From Sporodiniella umbellata (Eukaryota > Mucoromycota > Mucoromycetes > Mucorales > Rhizopodaceae): DNA of 64,000 nucleotides. The DNA is taken from the NCBI GenBank assembly GCA_025677835.1, contig JAIXMR010000025.1:124001-188000 (forward strand), read 5' to 3'. Under the pieces are notes generated by a model, which saw only the letters and a list, made by a program, of their open reading frames with translations, was not told the origin of the DNA and did no database searches. Below, piece after piece: positions 1 to 13,973 of this stretch (position 1 is its first letter; every line of letters begins with the position of its first letter). The position numbers and the translations under genes were made by a program.

Positions 1-3000
1 GCTACAGGGGAACTTTTGTCTTTGACAAACTCAGAAGAGTAAGGCGATTCCTGAACTGGTTCTAAAACTTCAAACTCCCCGAGAATATTTCTGATCTTTA
101 AACACTCCTCCAAATAGTTGTCTTGATTAGCATCAATCAGCTGCAAGAACTCACCACGATAAAAAACAATAGCATGGTTTTGATTGTCAGATTTTCCATC
201 TCCTAAGATTGGGTTTCCTGGTAAGCGAATGCGATAATAAGGCTTGCGTTTTCCATCTTCCATAATTGCAGAATGACCATCAATCAAAGCAGAATAAAAA
301 GTAGTTTCTCCCCCCTCTTCCTCTGCAGGCACTTCATCTACATAAGCTACCTGAAGATCCGGAAATGCCTTAAATAAAAGCTCGGCATCCTCTGATTCAG
401 CCTTACTGAATTTTGCATATCTTTGCATGGCCACTAAAAATTTAAACTTGGATCGAGACAAAACATCAAGGTCATTTTCTAGCATATCTTTGTCATGATA
501 ACCTTTGACTTGTTCAGCGCTTTCAACTCGATAGAGAAGTTTGATTGCCTTTTTATAATTCATAAATCCAGATACTGTTCGATATAATGTTTGGGCTCGC
601 AGAGAAGCCCAAATACGAGTACGGAGTGTATATTCTGGTTTGGACGTCTTGAAACCGATACAATAAAAGGGTAGATCGTCGTTTTTGGGTAGTTTCTTGA
701 TCTGGCTATCTTGAGATATATTTGAGTCGTTCGCATGACGTGTGTCGTTGAGTGTGCTTGAGGTTCCCATGCTCTTTTCGTCGTCACTAGCCAAAATTTT
801 TGTATCTTTTACAAAATTGTCCCATTCATTTGGATGGAGTTTCTTGAGATACTCTAGTAGTGTTACACGCGTATTGTTATCTTCTTCACGAATAATCTCT
901 CGAAGAGATAGAAGAATTTTTTCTCCATAGTGAGGCTATATAAACAAGAATTGAATACTTCCCTTTTAGTTGTTGCAAAAAGGAAAAAATAAACTTACGG
1001 TTAAAACAGTGAAAGTTGGCATGCACTGAACTGGATGAGGTGCCGGCATAGGGGTAGTCAAACTTTGAGCAAAAAAGTGTATACGTCTTTCAGCTTCACC
1101 TCCCTGAGGAAAATACTCTGTCTTAAAAGCTGTATCCTCTTGAGAGACAAAAAATGTGGGTGGCCTAAGATTGCGTTGACCATCAGAAGGATTAAGCTCC
1201 TAAGTATATGAGTTGAGCTATAAGAACTTTGGTTTCTTATTGCAAATTACCTGCTGGTACAGCATACGTTGTGCATGATCTGCTGTAATAAGATGTTCAC
1301 GATACATTGTAAGTACAATCGCATTCCAGATTTGAGAGCATAATAACTTAGGCTTGCTGTTAATGTGTATATCTGTAGTAGCTAGCAACTTGACGAAAAT
1401 TCTCTTTGGCAATCTGCAGAAGGTGTTTCTCCAAGGAGTCCAAATGGAGATTCCCAGATAAAATGATCTTGCCACAGAAAAGACCGTATTCCAAATGATA
1501 TACCATAGATAAGTATCCAAAAAATAGAGAACAAGATCCATTAAAAGCATGATCATGATTGTGATACGAGGCATTTGCTCACAAAGCATAGTACCCATGA
1601 TCCGGTCATTACAGTTGGTCACTGTCATTTTACTAATAACCTTTAACGGATCTTTAAAGGACAACGCCAGAAAAAAATAAGATTCCAAAAGTTTGCAAGT
1701 AAATACACAGATCCAGAGACACAAGGACATTATGCGGTCAATTCTTTTTAAAGGGGCAAAGTTTGCAGTGAACATTTCATTTGCTAGCTCTGCACGCTTA
1801 TTCTTCTTTTTTCTTTCAAACAGGTGTGCAGGGGGAACTATAGCCAAAAATAGTGTGGTTGACACACTCACCAATAGCTGTATCACAGATACAGTTTTGG
1901 ATATCCAGCTAATACGATCAATGACTACACAATAGAAACTAGGACCAGCGTTTATCACCATCAAGATCAACAAGAGAGTTACACGGCGTACTAAATGCTT
2001 TGATTTTTTCCAAGAAAAAGGGAGGTAAGCTAACTCGGCACATGAGCCAACCAAAACCAATAGACAGGCCACCATACCGCCTAAAGCAACAATCGATATT
2101 TGGACAGAAACTTCTTGATCAGAGATTTCTTTATCTGAGCTTAAATATATTGAATAAGCATTTGCTGTGATGTAGTACCAAAAGGTAACAATGTGAATCA
2201 CCCATACTCTTGAAAAATTGACAGAGGCATGCATCCAAGTACGTTTTTCTTTATAAGTCTTTTTGAATGTCTTGTCCCAGTTAACATTTTTTAAAGCGTT
2301 GTATCTTTCGTGAGGTTGTAGTTTCCCAAGGGTACTGCTTTTATCTTCAGAGGTAAGGATTTGATCGTAAAAGGTAGAATGCCAAAAAAACTGATTCACA
2401 TCGTCATAACCAACTACCCGATCGTGATCGCGTTCTCTTTTAACATATTTTCCCTCTTTTAAGGTGTATGTTTGGTCTCTGAAATATCGGTATAAGGGCG
2501 TAATGATATGATCCAGATACGCGCCCTCTTCAGCGTCCGGTTTTTGTTCGGAATGACAATAGTAATCTGAAGCCATCTTGTATATAAAGCAAAGAGCCTC
2601 AGGGGTATAACGCACTGGAGCTGCTTCTCCCCACAAAAGTAGGTAAAGCGCTAAGTCTCGCGTCTTTTCGGTATTGGTTAGCTTTTGCATTTTCAAAAAC
2701 CATTTCTCCTCCTGTCGTTCAAACTGCTCACGTTCGTCCCCAATATCTTTAGCTACATTCTTTTCTTCTTCAGTTTGATCGTAAATGTCCATCTGAGAAG
2801 CAAAGAACCATTTACGGTAATTGGCGTGCTCGCCTCCAATGTAATCTGCATGAAGGCTATCCAGAGCTACTTGAGGTATTAGACGAGAAGCGCGAGAGTT
2901 GAGCATGGTCATTAAATGATCAACCATATTCAGCATGTTGTCTTTTTGAAAGCCAAATGCTTTGGTTAAGGAAGAGAATATTGTGTTGACCTCTTGAAGT

Positions 3001-3721
3001 GTGATAGGCACCTGGCCTTCCGGACCCCAAGAAGGGTATGGGCACTCAGACGTTGCGTAGCCATGAATACGCGTGTTTACGGTCGGGTTATTACCAAAAG
3101 AGTTTTGGCTCTCGCTGAGATTACCCTTGTATTTGGAGTTAGCTAAAAGTGCCATCATAGAATCAGTGGACGAGGCATACTTGGCATAAGGCCCATCATT
3201 ATTATCTGCCAAAGAGGCTAATATGTCTACATCATAAACGTCCTGTTGAGTAGTAGAGTTCAGGTCTCCATATATGTTTTTAGGGGCTTGTTTATACGGT
3301 GCTCTATTAGCTTGACTAAAGTTGTCTAAAGACTGTGTCTGGTGATTCTTTATATTTTTTGGGACATTTTTGGTTATGTTATCTATAAATATTATTGTGT
3401 AAGTGTGGATTTACAACGCTATTAAAGATCACCTTCTGAAGCAGAATAGGAAGCTATATTCAAGTCAATTGTAGGCGACGGTAAATTCAAGTTGTCTTTC
3501 AAGTCAATGCTTTTATCGTGAATGGGCTTTTTGTTTGTAGAACTTTCAACGGTGCTAAAAATTCAAGGTCAGCTAAACTGATATCAAAAGAATAGTATTT
3601 TGTTAGTTTACTCTGTATAGTAAGCACGGAGCTCCTCCAAATCTTTTGGATGGCTCTCTATTCTTTCTGATTTTTGGCTTTTGGTGATTTCTTCACGCGA
3701 AGCATGGTTTTTGTCAGCCAT
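1..3721 (-). CDS. FKS1: 1,3-beta-glucan synthase catalytic subunit (Fks1 family), 3' end outside window
   Basis: Plasma-membrane synthase that makes wall beta-1,3-glucan from UDP-glucose. Exons read (minus): 3721-3612, 3554-3433, 3382-1251, 1199-999, 935-1; all joins keep frame and give about 1,166 residues of a family usually near 1,800-1,900. The N-terminal ~110 residues are polar. The Fks1 domain 1 follows, with the family motif [17 protein letters not shown] and [12 protein letters not shown], then a block of membrane helices. The glucan-synthase domain starts near the 1250/1199 splice with [12 protein letters not shown] and continues off the window. Echinocandin hot spot 1 reads FLALSFKDP near residue 646. 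The donor at 3432 is a weaker GTGATC, but the reading frame hits a stop if it is not used. The gene is divergent from TIM50 across about 865 bp. Family assignment is certain; paralogue identity is not. Confidence 0.95.
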
Positions 3722-4586
3722 TGTAAGCCTTTCTTTTCAAAACAGATGAATGTAAAGAAAGAATTCAGAAAAGTGAACAACTATAGGCTATGTAGGAACA
3801 AAAAATTGAGATATTATGAAAGAAAATGCAAGAAAAAAAAAACAAGAGACAGAAACCTTCAGTTATTTGTGAAGTAGTCGTATTTGAAAGATATTGAAAT
3901 ATGCGGATCCTTCTCTCGTACCGACTTTCTGTTTTTCTCTCTTTGTTTCGTAATTCCTTCAAATAATATTTTTTGCCCCTTTCCCCTCGGGGCAATAATT
4001 ACTTCTAGATACAGACTATTTGGAATCGCTTTCTTTGGGTCAGTAGGGCTGTTTATAGCATAATTGATAATCGTTTGGCAAATCTTGAGATAGTAGTGTA
4101 TCTTCTCTTTAAAATCTCAATTAAGCAACCATGCAAAAATGCATATCTCAGGACATTCATTAGATAGCCCATTGCCTTTCTGACTATTGTCCCTTACGAA
4201 TTAAGTTTTCTATCTTATTATATGTTGCGCTTTTTTTTTTCTAAATCAAGGTATTATTCAACTACCGGTATGACAATTCTACGGTATTAATGTATTAAAC
4301 AAACAAATATTGCTGAAAATTAATTTGTTAGGGAGATGCCGAATTTTCAAAATTTGCTTTATATACCTCATCAATGTTTCCATAAACTTCAATAAACAGA
4401 ATTCAATGTATAGCACTATTGCCTATTCGTTTTTTATGTAGGCAATATATATTCTTGGATGATTTAGGCACAAAAAAAATAGCGGAATTTTAAAAGTCAC
4501 CCCGGAAAGGGATACAGGGGAGTTAAGCCACTTTATTCCATCATTTTAGCATAGCGCTTACCAGGTTTTTTTTTTTGTCATTTAGC
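3722..4586. promoter_or_regulatory. Divergent intergenic region between FKS1 and TIM50
   Basis: About 865 bp separate the two start codons, so this stretch must carry both promoters. It is AT-rich with several short A and T runs. No gene, tRNA or clear binding motif was recognised. The small ORFs here are not supported by codon content or homology. Confidence 0.5.
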
Positions 4587-6135
4587 ATGTTTCGCAGTAC
4601 ATCCTTAAGATTCCATCGAGCGGCTAGCGCTTTGAAGAAAGCTTACACCACTGAGCAAAATCCTGCTAAAAGTTTGGCTGAAGAGGCTTTAGCTCAAAAG
4701 GCAGGCAGAAAAATCACAATGCCTAAAGGCGAAAAAAAACCCAGCAAAGCCGGCAAAGAAAGTGGAAATGGAATGAAAGAAGCCGCTTTAGTCGGTGGCC
4801 TTCTGACTGGCTCTGCTCTTGGTGGTTTGTTCTATTTCGGTATAGTAATTTAAAAGCACTTTTTGTTTGTTCGTTCATTGACAGCCATGCTTTTACAAGG
4901 ACGCCCTTTTGAAGGTGAACAAGAACAGAAGGTATTTTACAAAACTACTCATTCATAAAACTCTTGATGTACTCATCTTATAAACTGAGATAGTACGTTG
5001 AAGTAAACGGACTTTCGGCTGCCTACAAACGGTGTGTTGAGCGTTACCACGAGTTCCAACATAGCATGAACGAACCTATGTGGGACAAGCTTCTTCCTGA
5101 GCCTTTACCAGAGCCATACCGTCGTCCTTATACACTTGTTATTAATTTAGATACAACACTTGTCTACAGTAAATGGGATGAAAAGCGCGGCTGGACACAC
5201 GCCAAACGACCAGGTGTCGACTACTTCCTTTCTTACCTTTCTCAGTTCTACGAAATTGTTATTTTTACTTCTCAACCTTGCGCGGTACTTCCTTTTTTCT
5301 TAAAAGAAAAAAAAAGAGCCATTGTATGTTACTAAACTGTTTTTACTTACACGTTTAGAATGCACGTCCCATTCTTGACAAGTTAGATCCTTACCAATAC
5401 GCTATGTACAGACTTTACCGTGAGGGAACTCGTTACCAAGATGGAAAGTACATCAAAGATTTGTCGTACTTAAACCGTGATTTAAGCAAGGTAATCATGA
5501 TGGATTCTAATCCTGAATCTTTCTGTTTGCAACCCGAAAACGGCATTGCTTTGAAGCCATGGACAGGAGAGCTTAAAGAAAATAGCATTTTAGAATTTAT
5601 TCCTTTTTTGGAAGGTAGAGACAATCTCTGACCATCATTGCAAATCTAATCAAACGCTTTAGCTATTGCTTTGACAAACCCTAGCGATGTACGACCTGTT
5701 TTAAAGAGCTTTGAAGGAAAGCATATTCCTTTGGAATGGCACAAGCGCGAGGAAGAAATGAATAGACTGCATCGATTACAATGGGAGGAGGAGCAATCTA
5801 AAAAGAAAACAAAGCGTAACTTGGGCTCCCTTTTGAGTGGCGGAGGAGCTCAAGCAGAAATGGAAGGACCCCCTCCCACTTACCTGGAACAAATGAGAAA
5901 GCACGTTAGAGAGACTTTTGCAACCGAATTTAAAGTACAAGAAGAGGCTATGAAACAAGAAATGGAAAAGCAAACCGAAATGATGAAGGAAATGAAGACT
6001 TCTGTATGGGATTTGCTAACTCAGACCGCCGCTGTAGGTTACCTTTCTTTTTTGAAGGCTTCGTATACTAATTAAATGCTTTAGGGTCAACCTCTTGTTC
6101 CTCCAGGAAGTGAACAGCCACCTCAACAACAGTAG
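4587..6135 (+). CDS. TIM50: Mitochondrial import inner membrane translocase subunit Tim50
   Basis: Receptor subunit of the TIM23 complex in the inner membrane; it passes presequence proteins from the outer-membrane TOM complex to TIM23. Exons: 4587-4839, 4885-4931, 4994-5284, 5359-5614, 5663-6033, 6085-6135, giving 422 residues. The first exon encodes an Arg-rich amphipathic presequence ([14 protein letters not shown]) and a Gly/Ala-rich transmembrane helix near residues 67-85. The FCP1/NIF-like domain follows, with [35 protein letters not shown] and FTSQP. The phosphatase DxDxT motif reads NLDTT, so the first Asp is lost; this is normal for Tim50, which is not a phosphatase. The C-terminus is a charged helix and a short Pro/Gln tail. 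The upstream TTG is rejected in favour of the ATG that starts the presequence. Exon 1 alone could be mistaken for a separate small gene. Confidence 0.95.
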
Positions 6136-7732
6136 ATGTTGTCTCAAATATTCACGTTTGCATGTAAAAAAAAGGGGGGCGGGGAAGTACAGGCTGTGTA
6201 GAATAAATAAATACTTTCTTTCAATTTTCTTTTCTTTTCTATTTCAACTGTAGCCTTACCCACTCGTATTTATATACACTTATGCATAAGCTTTCGGTAA
6301 TCACCAAAGTAAAAATGCCAAAAAAAATTTCTACTCGAGTATATCCTATTGCGGCACTATGTGATAAATCTGTCCTCAGGGCTAATTTAAATACAAACAA
6401 TTTCAATTGAATACAAGCCATCTATTTAAACGGAAATGTAGGTTGGTTGCTTACATCATGAATATAGAATTCTACGCTAGTTATCTGAGCATAGCTATGG
6501 TCAGGTGACACCATCTAACATATAGTATTAAAGTTTAATATGGAATCCACCCTGTGGCGTGACTTACAGCGATCGGCATTTTGTTTTCTTGGATTTTAGA
6601 AGCCAAACGCAAATGAATGAAAAAAAGCCAAAGTTTGTTCATAATTATCGAAACTCTTTATAATAGTTTATACGTACATGTATATGTATATACCATATGT
6701 GCGTTATATATGTATATGTATATATATGTATACTTTATACAAGCAAAGAAGCAAAAGACGATATAGCTCTGTAGCTCTCTTTTCCTTTCCTTTCTTCTTT
6801 GAAGCCTGTCTTAACCCATTCTATACAAAACATGAAACACCTAGTTTATCTAAAAGAGGAAACCAAAGTCCCTTGCTTGGTTCGGTTTGGAATGCTCGTA
6901 CACAGCCCAAAGAACGCTCAATTTACGGGATCCAGATAATAAAAATAATAACAATAACAATGGTTAAAAAATGAAGCTTTTATGGCAGCAAAAAGCGAAT
7001 GTAACTCTATTTGAAAAATACAAAAGGAAAATTTTGATAGTACAAAACAGGGCTCAAAGGGGGGATATACAAAACTTAATTTCGATCAAAAATAGTAAAA
7101 TTAAAAGAAAAAAAGAAAAATTAGGTACATTCAGACGATATGCACATAAGCATACAAGCAAACGCACACAAAATTCGGAAGTATCCCGTCTTCGAATTTT
7201 ACTATAATGATTGATAAGAAACACCCAAAACCAGGAACCACTAAGCAGAAAAGACAGTCACCACACAAGCTAATGATGCACTTGTATGCATAAAGTGGAA
7301 AAATAAAAATTCACACTAATTTCAGTTAACAAAAGAAAAAAGAAAAATAAATACAGCAAAGATTTAGTTCTTGATATGTAATCAATTCTTAAATATCTAT
7401 GGCTAATGGGAGACTTACCTGGAAAAACAAGAGATGTTGAATTTCAATCTTGAAAATGCGCGCCAAAATAAAGTTCATACTGCATATCCAAACTTCGTAC
7501 ATGCTTCTTTATCTTCTTTAAACTTAGCATCTGTTGTGATATAAACAGATTTTTTGGAGGTTCCACTATCCGAAAAACCACGTCATAAAACTAAAAAGAC
7601 GTTTTCAAGATAAACTTGTAAACATCGCTTTTTTACTCTTTGTATTTTTTTTTTGTTTTATTCAAAGCTTTTTCTTCTCATCCCTTCTCCCTTTGTCTCA
7701 ATTTTTCTTTGCGCACGTATCTAAAATTACCA
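6136..7732. other. Intergenic gap TIM50 to forkhead gene
   Basis: About 1.6 kb without a supported gene. It holds a TATA/GTATAT-rich stretch near 6670-6735 and A-rich DNA. The last ~130 bp before 7733 are pyrimidine-rich and probably form the forkhead gene's promoter and leader. ORFs at 6678-6974 and 6971-7207 have low-complexity, Lys-rich translations and no recognisable domain. Confidence 0.5.
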
Positions 7733-8980
<1,248 letters not shown>

Positions 8981-10158
8981 AACATTATACCACGCACCCC
9001 CTGTTCTTTTTTTCTTATCCCATATATAGTATCAATAAAAATAAAAATCTGTGTTGCTTTAGTTGTTTACATTCCTTCATTTTGTGTATTACTCATGCAT
9101 TTATGTTTATTGATGGAAAGTGCCACTACGTATTCTATTTTTGACATATCTTTCTCTATTTTCCCCTGAATTGAAGAGATCATCATCGTACAAATCTTTT
9201 ATCCTCAATTGTGTAACTTGAGCAGAGTAATCTTTTTATATATCTATAACGGTCACTGCATTTTGACTATACATTAACAAGGGCTAAACAAACGGTATTT
9301 ATGGGATAATGCTGTTAACTGCCCGCTTGTTTCAAAGGACTAGTTGAGGTGTTCTGTTTTCAGTCCAACAAGCCAATTAAACATATAGCCGTTCAGCGAT
9401 ATATATTATATATTTTACTTTAATCTTTAAAGGTTAGCACACAGTCCAACAGCTAGTCCAAGGTATCTCTTTCCTTCTACACGACAAGCAGCTTTGCTGT
9501 ACTTTAATTAAAATAATAGCCAAAGCGGCCTCAAGCAATAGGACAATACAATAAGTGGACACTCAGGGCTGTTCAGTGCTCAAAAGCGTCTTGCCTAAGT
9601 AACAGGGCAAAATACGGTAACTGTTTTTTGAGAAGGCTTTAAAAACGCTTACTCAACTAAAACTTAGACACCAAACTTATGTTTATGCTTTTTCTAATGT
9701 CGGTGTTTCAAAAAAATACTCAATATATATTCTCGTTTGTACGTGTAAATGTGTATATACATATGCTTGTTAATTTTATTGTCATGGTTCAACATATAAA
9801 AGAAGCAAAAAACTGCAAGACCAAAAATTCACGAAAACATATACAAGACATAGGGCTAAATTTTAATGGAGGATGCCAATAGCTCGGTATCTTTTCCTTA
9901 CATATTGAAAGCATTTCACAGCGTATTCTAAAACATATTCTAAATAGTCTAATACATCGTACGTTTGTTATGTAAAAACGCTTTTAGCTGCAGAGCGCAT
10001 ATATGCATACGTTTATATAAGTTCTATTATTGTTGTGTTTTGAACTGAGGACTGAAAAACTGAAGTATAATAAAGCATAACCTAAGAAGACCATTCATAT
10101 GTCCATAGCTTCAAATAAATAGGACTACTGGATCAAAAACGAGTACATTTTATTAGCA
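8981..10158. other. Convergent gap between forkhead gene and DBR1
   Basis: About 1.2 kb between two 3' ends. It is AT-rich, with a probable polyadenylation signal for the forkhead gene near 9033. A 67-codon ORF at 9679-9882 has no recognisable features. Nothing else is seen. Confidence 0.5.
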
Positions 10159-10689
10159 TTAAAACATATCATCGTCATCTATAACCACTTCAGAATGTCC
10201 AGAGGCTTGATCGGTTTTTGCACGTTTTACGCTTGGCTCAGAAGTCTCTTTTATATTGATTTTGTTTTCAATACCAATCTCACGACAGAAAGCAGCCGTC
10301 TGGGGATTGAGAATGGGTTGTTCTATGTTAATAAAAGTTAATGAAATCAGTTAAGCATATCAAAAGTTGTGGTCACATACGATATTTTCTGACTTCTTCT
10401 GCACTGCTGCGTTGTTTGGGATTGAAAGGAGGTACACTCATTTCAAAGTTGTGAGGTATCTTCAAGTCAAGAGAATGTGACTGAAGCTTTTCTTCTAAAT
10501 CAGTGCGCTCTTTGGAAATGATTTGCTGTAAAAGTTTGTCTTCAGGTAATGGCTTTTGATGGGTAGAGGTGGAAAAATATTTGTCCATGGCTTTGGTGAT
10601 GGATAGCCATTCCAAGTCGTAATAGAAGTCCAGTGTTTCAGTATCCGAGGTAGGAATATCAATAATCTAAAATACTTGTGTTATTTTGC

Positions 10690-10721
<32 letters not shown>

Positions 10722-11762
10722 ACTTCTAAGAACTCTCGTTTGTACAGACATTTATCTAGACTTAGGAAGTTTGTCACTTTGGGTACATGATCTTCTGGTA
10801 TTTTTTCTTCATCTTTAGAGGAGATATGAAGAAACTCTTGTGCGTTCTTTGAATACACTTTGTGATTATGGTCAATTTTAGCTTCAAAACGAACGTGTAA
10901 GTGAGCAGAGAACCACCAAGCAGGCTGAAGTTTAGAGAGGATGAGCTCATTAGGACCACTCCCTAGAGTGTTTGACCGAACCTACAGATCAAAAATGAGA
11001 TTGTATTCGTGCTTTGCCATTTGTCCCGCTTTTTTATATAGTACCTCCTGTTCGAAAAACCGTTTCCGGTTAATCAGGTTTTTTAATTTTCCATATCGTT
11101 CAATTCCTCTTGGCCAATCGTGAGAAATAAAAACATCGACAGGCTCTTTTACTTGTAGCATTCTTTGAACTTCATATTCTCTAACATGATATATAGATCG
11201 CATAGTGCTTCCATTGTAAGGTGGGGTTTCGTAGTGTCCCGATTTGTAATCATTCGCTTTAAAAATTCCAGAAATACCACCAATCCTAACACCACCAAAA
11301 TTTATGACGCTCGCATAACCAAGAAAATAAATGTTCTCGCATACCCATCCTCCATGATACAACTCCCACAAGTGATTACTTGCCTCGTGGTTTCCTCCAA
11401 TAAAGATGGTTGGGTAAGGCGCTTTTTTTTGGCCCGAATAGTACTTCCAAAATGTCCCCATCTTTTTATACTTGTTTGGTACAGCCATACACGCCAAATC
11501 AGACTCATTACGTACAGCCTTTTTATATATAAAGAAAAAAAGATGACCGTTATAGCTCTATCGCTTCTGAATGCCTTACTTGAAAGTCTCCACAAATCAG
11601 TACAAGATCAACTTTGCTACGACTTTTTAGCTCTTTATAGCGAATAGAATCATAGATCTGGTCAAGCTCTCCATGACAACACCCTTCAACAGCAATCTTT
11701 GAAAAAGCGATTAGAAAACAAGAATAGTATTTGCTACATCAATTCTCAATCTTTACTTTCAT
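10159..11762 (-). CDS. DBR1: RNA lariat debranching enzyme Dbr1
   Basis: Nuclear metallophosphoesterase that cuts the 2'-5' bond of excised intron lariats. Exons (minus): 11762-11757, 11696-11580, 11518-11045, 10981-10724, 10666-10381, 10322-10159; 434 residues. Exon 1 is only six bases (ATG AAA), followed by GTAAAG; splicing yields [14 protein letters not shown], the canonical start of Dbr1. Metal-binding motifs are visible in order: EGCCHG, CGDFQ (joined across an intron to AVRNESD), GGNHEAS, SHDWPRG and SAHLHV. The exon 3/4 join restores [18 protein letters not shown]. The C-terminal domain carries a basic then acidic tail ending DDDDMF. Without the splice model the gene appears as disconnected ORFs and its start is lost. 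Identification is certain. Confidence 0.96.
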
Positions 11763-12369
11763 TGAGCGGATTTGGTTTTTAATGTAGGTAGAGGAGCCTG
11801 TAACTTTTTGGATTGGAGTGAGTTTTAGGCAATAAAGGTAGCAATGATTTACTCTGTTGATTTAGTCTGTTAAAACGAAGAAATGAGAAAGAAAGCATAT
11901 TAAAGAATCGCGCCTTGCTTTGTTTTTCAAGCCGTAAACGGCTACTCCAAACATACGGCCTTTTAGATATAGTGTGACTTTTTTTTTTAGCTTTATTTGC
12001 TACGAGTATTTATGGTGTAAACGCAAATAGACAAACGCATGTTGAGTAAAGTGGAGGTAGCAATTTCTATTTGCAAACTTTAAACGAACTTGCTATACTG
12101 TACATTAGAAATAGAAGATACCCTAAAGAGCTAGGGTCAGACAGACGAAGGTATTAAGGTATTGTGTTTGCAGCTTGAAGAACCGTTATTACAGACACTA
12201 AAGGACCAAAAAAAAAGAAGCTCTACAGCCGGTGGGAAAAACGTTTGAGTATTCAGATTGTTCTTTCTTATGGTATCACATAGATATATATCAACGTTTT
12301 GACGAAATTTGATAACCTTCCTTTTTTTTTTAGCTATAGGCTTTATTAACCATAAATCAACGCGCGTTA
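11763..12369. other. Upstream region of DBR1
   Basis: About 600 bp containing the presumed DBR1 promoter. A T-run lies near 12320-12332. Nothing else is recognised until the reverse-transcriptase remnant that begins near 12370. Confidence 0.4.
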
Positions 12370-13090
12370 CTATGTCGCTCGTTCTCTAGCAAAAGCCGGA
12401 ATTCTCCGCTTCAGATGAAGGCATCTTTAAAAATCCAAGCTTTGCAATCAGTCTAGGTAAAATTATAAAGCAAATTCATGAAAGTAGACCAACAATCGTC
12501 TAAAGCCTTTTTGTGGAGAAAAATAGCCTATGCCTCGTGGAAGTTGAACTTAGTGTTAGAGGATATGATGTATTTTTTAATTTACTGGTGCGTCAATCGT
12601 GGGCCATACTGGGTTGACAAAAACAAGAGCATATCGTCTGCATAGTTAAAAAATCTGGTTGGTTTTAGAGGATAATAGTGAGCATTTGTCGTCTTTTGAA
12701 TGAAAAGAGCAATCTATAAAGCTAGGATTTGATAGAACAAGGTCTATGAAATAGTTGCAGAATAGAAATGATATTAGATCATCCTGCTTTAGTTCACAAA
12801 ATTTGCAAGCTTTTTAGCTGGATAAGTAACTGTTAGTGATAATGGTGAGTCTGTTTTCTTGAGAAAGAGTATAAAGGCTTTTAACATACTCAGAAAGACA
12901 TAGTGAAGAGACTTAGTTAGCTATTCTAAGTCTATCATACCATACGTTTTTTCACAGTCAAAAAAGTATAGACTCTCTTTGTCTTCATACTGGAACCAAA
13001 TATTGTTAAACATCGTCTGTATCAGAGTACAGTTTCCAATAACAAAGCACTATGGCCTCAGCCCCGTCCAGAAGCGATCGCATACCGATC
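12370..13090 (-). pseudogene. Decayed non-LTR (LINE-type) retrotransposon reverse transcriptase
   Basis: On the minus strand one frame from ~13085 to ~12790 reads through an RT palm fragment: an RP*CFVIGNCTLIQTMF stretch, then FFDCEKTYGMIDLE at about 12965-12924 (block A, compare the usual FDFEKAYDRVD). Stops interrupt it. After frame changes the catalytic block C appears as NYADDMLLFLSTQYG (YADD box at 12644-12633). A further downstream frame gives a weak match to the region after the palm. At least four stops and two or more frameshifts are needed, so the element is dead. Endonuclease and RNase H regions and element ends were not found. Inverted or LTR ends were not seen. LINE class is inferred from the spacing and the YADD box; a retroelement RT of another class is possible. 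Confidence 0.7.
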
Positions 13091-13973
13091 AATATACCTA
13101 GTACTATCAAATGAAACAGTACGTTATATATCGTGTTATACATATCAAATTGGACCTTTAGCCGTTTTTGCTTTCGAGATTTCTAAAATGCACACCTTAT
13201 CGTGAATATGTAGTGCTGGATCCTCGATATATATTATTCGCTACTAGTAAAAAAAAGCGTAAATAGCCGATTCGAAGTCTCAATGACAAATGAAAACAAA
13301 GAAGCTATTGTCGTTATAGAATAATCTTTTTTTTTCACAGGCTTGATATAGAAAGCGATCTCATATCTTAAAATGTAATTTCTGATGGTTGGGCATTTGT
13401 TGGATATTAGCTTTCAAAACTAGCAATGCAATTTCGAGTATTGCTCTACCACTTTTTGTACCAGTAAGCACAAGCTCTTCAATAAAAAGAAATTATCTGA
13501 GTGCCTACCACCATAATAAAGCTTAAGGCGAATACAACAGTTGATATCATTACTTCAATTGTACTTCTTCCAAGCCAATAAAAAATGAGTCACTTGCTCT
13601 ACAGACTTGTATTAAGGTTGTTTTGATATATATAATAGCACTATTTCTAACTGAATGGCTGATAAATCAACAGTGCCACTTTCAAAATACGCTTACTGTC
13701 TAAAAGCTGTGTTTTTAAAGATTCTTGCTTTTCTATCGTTCCAAGTTCGACATTTGGGCTTTGCAATACATGTACTTTAGTTAGTATAGCTTACATTGGG
13801 CATTGTTTTACACCGTATAAAGTAGATGATTATATATGATTTATTCAAAAGACAAAAGGCGATCTCACGTAATAATAAACTATACAGTAGATTCATTTGC
13901 TTTAGATAAGCCAAAGTATGTATGTATGTATATGTGTTTTCATCTAATGAAGGTATGATAGAAAAAAGAAGGA
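13091..13973. other. Gap between RT remnant and Zn2Cys6 gene
   Basis: About 880 bp of AT-rich DNA. It may include further eroded parts of the retroelement's N-terminal side, but no readable motif was found. The 3' end of the Zn2Cys6 gene borders it. Confidence 0.35.

Noticed and set aside
4575..4853. Stand-alone 92-codon mitochondrial protein
   Set aside because: It is exon 1 of TIM50; the donor at 4840 and downstream exons give the complete protein, and the TTG start is not used.
10982..11044. Reading DBR1 through [20 protein letters not shown]
   Set aside because: It ends in a stop and interrupts the family sequence; removing 63 nt as an intron restores [13 protein letters not shown].
11165..11647. 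160-codon plus-strand ORF
   Set aside because: Antisense shadow of DBR1 exons 2-3 and the intron between them.
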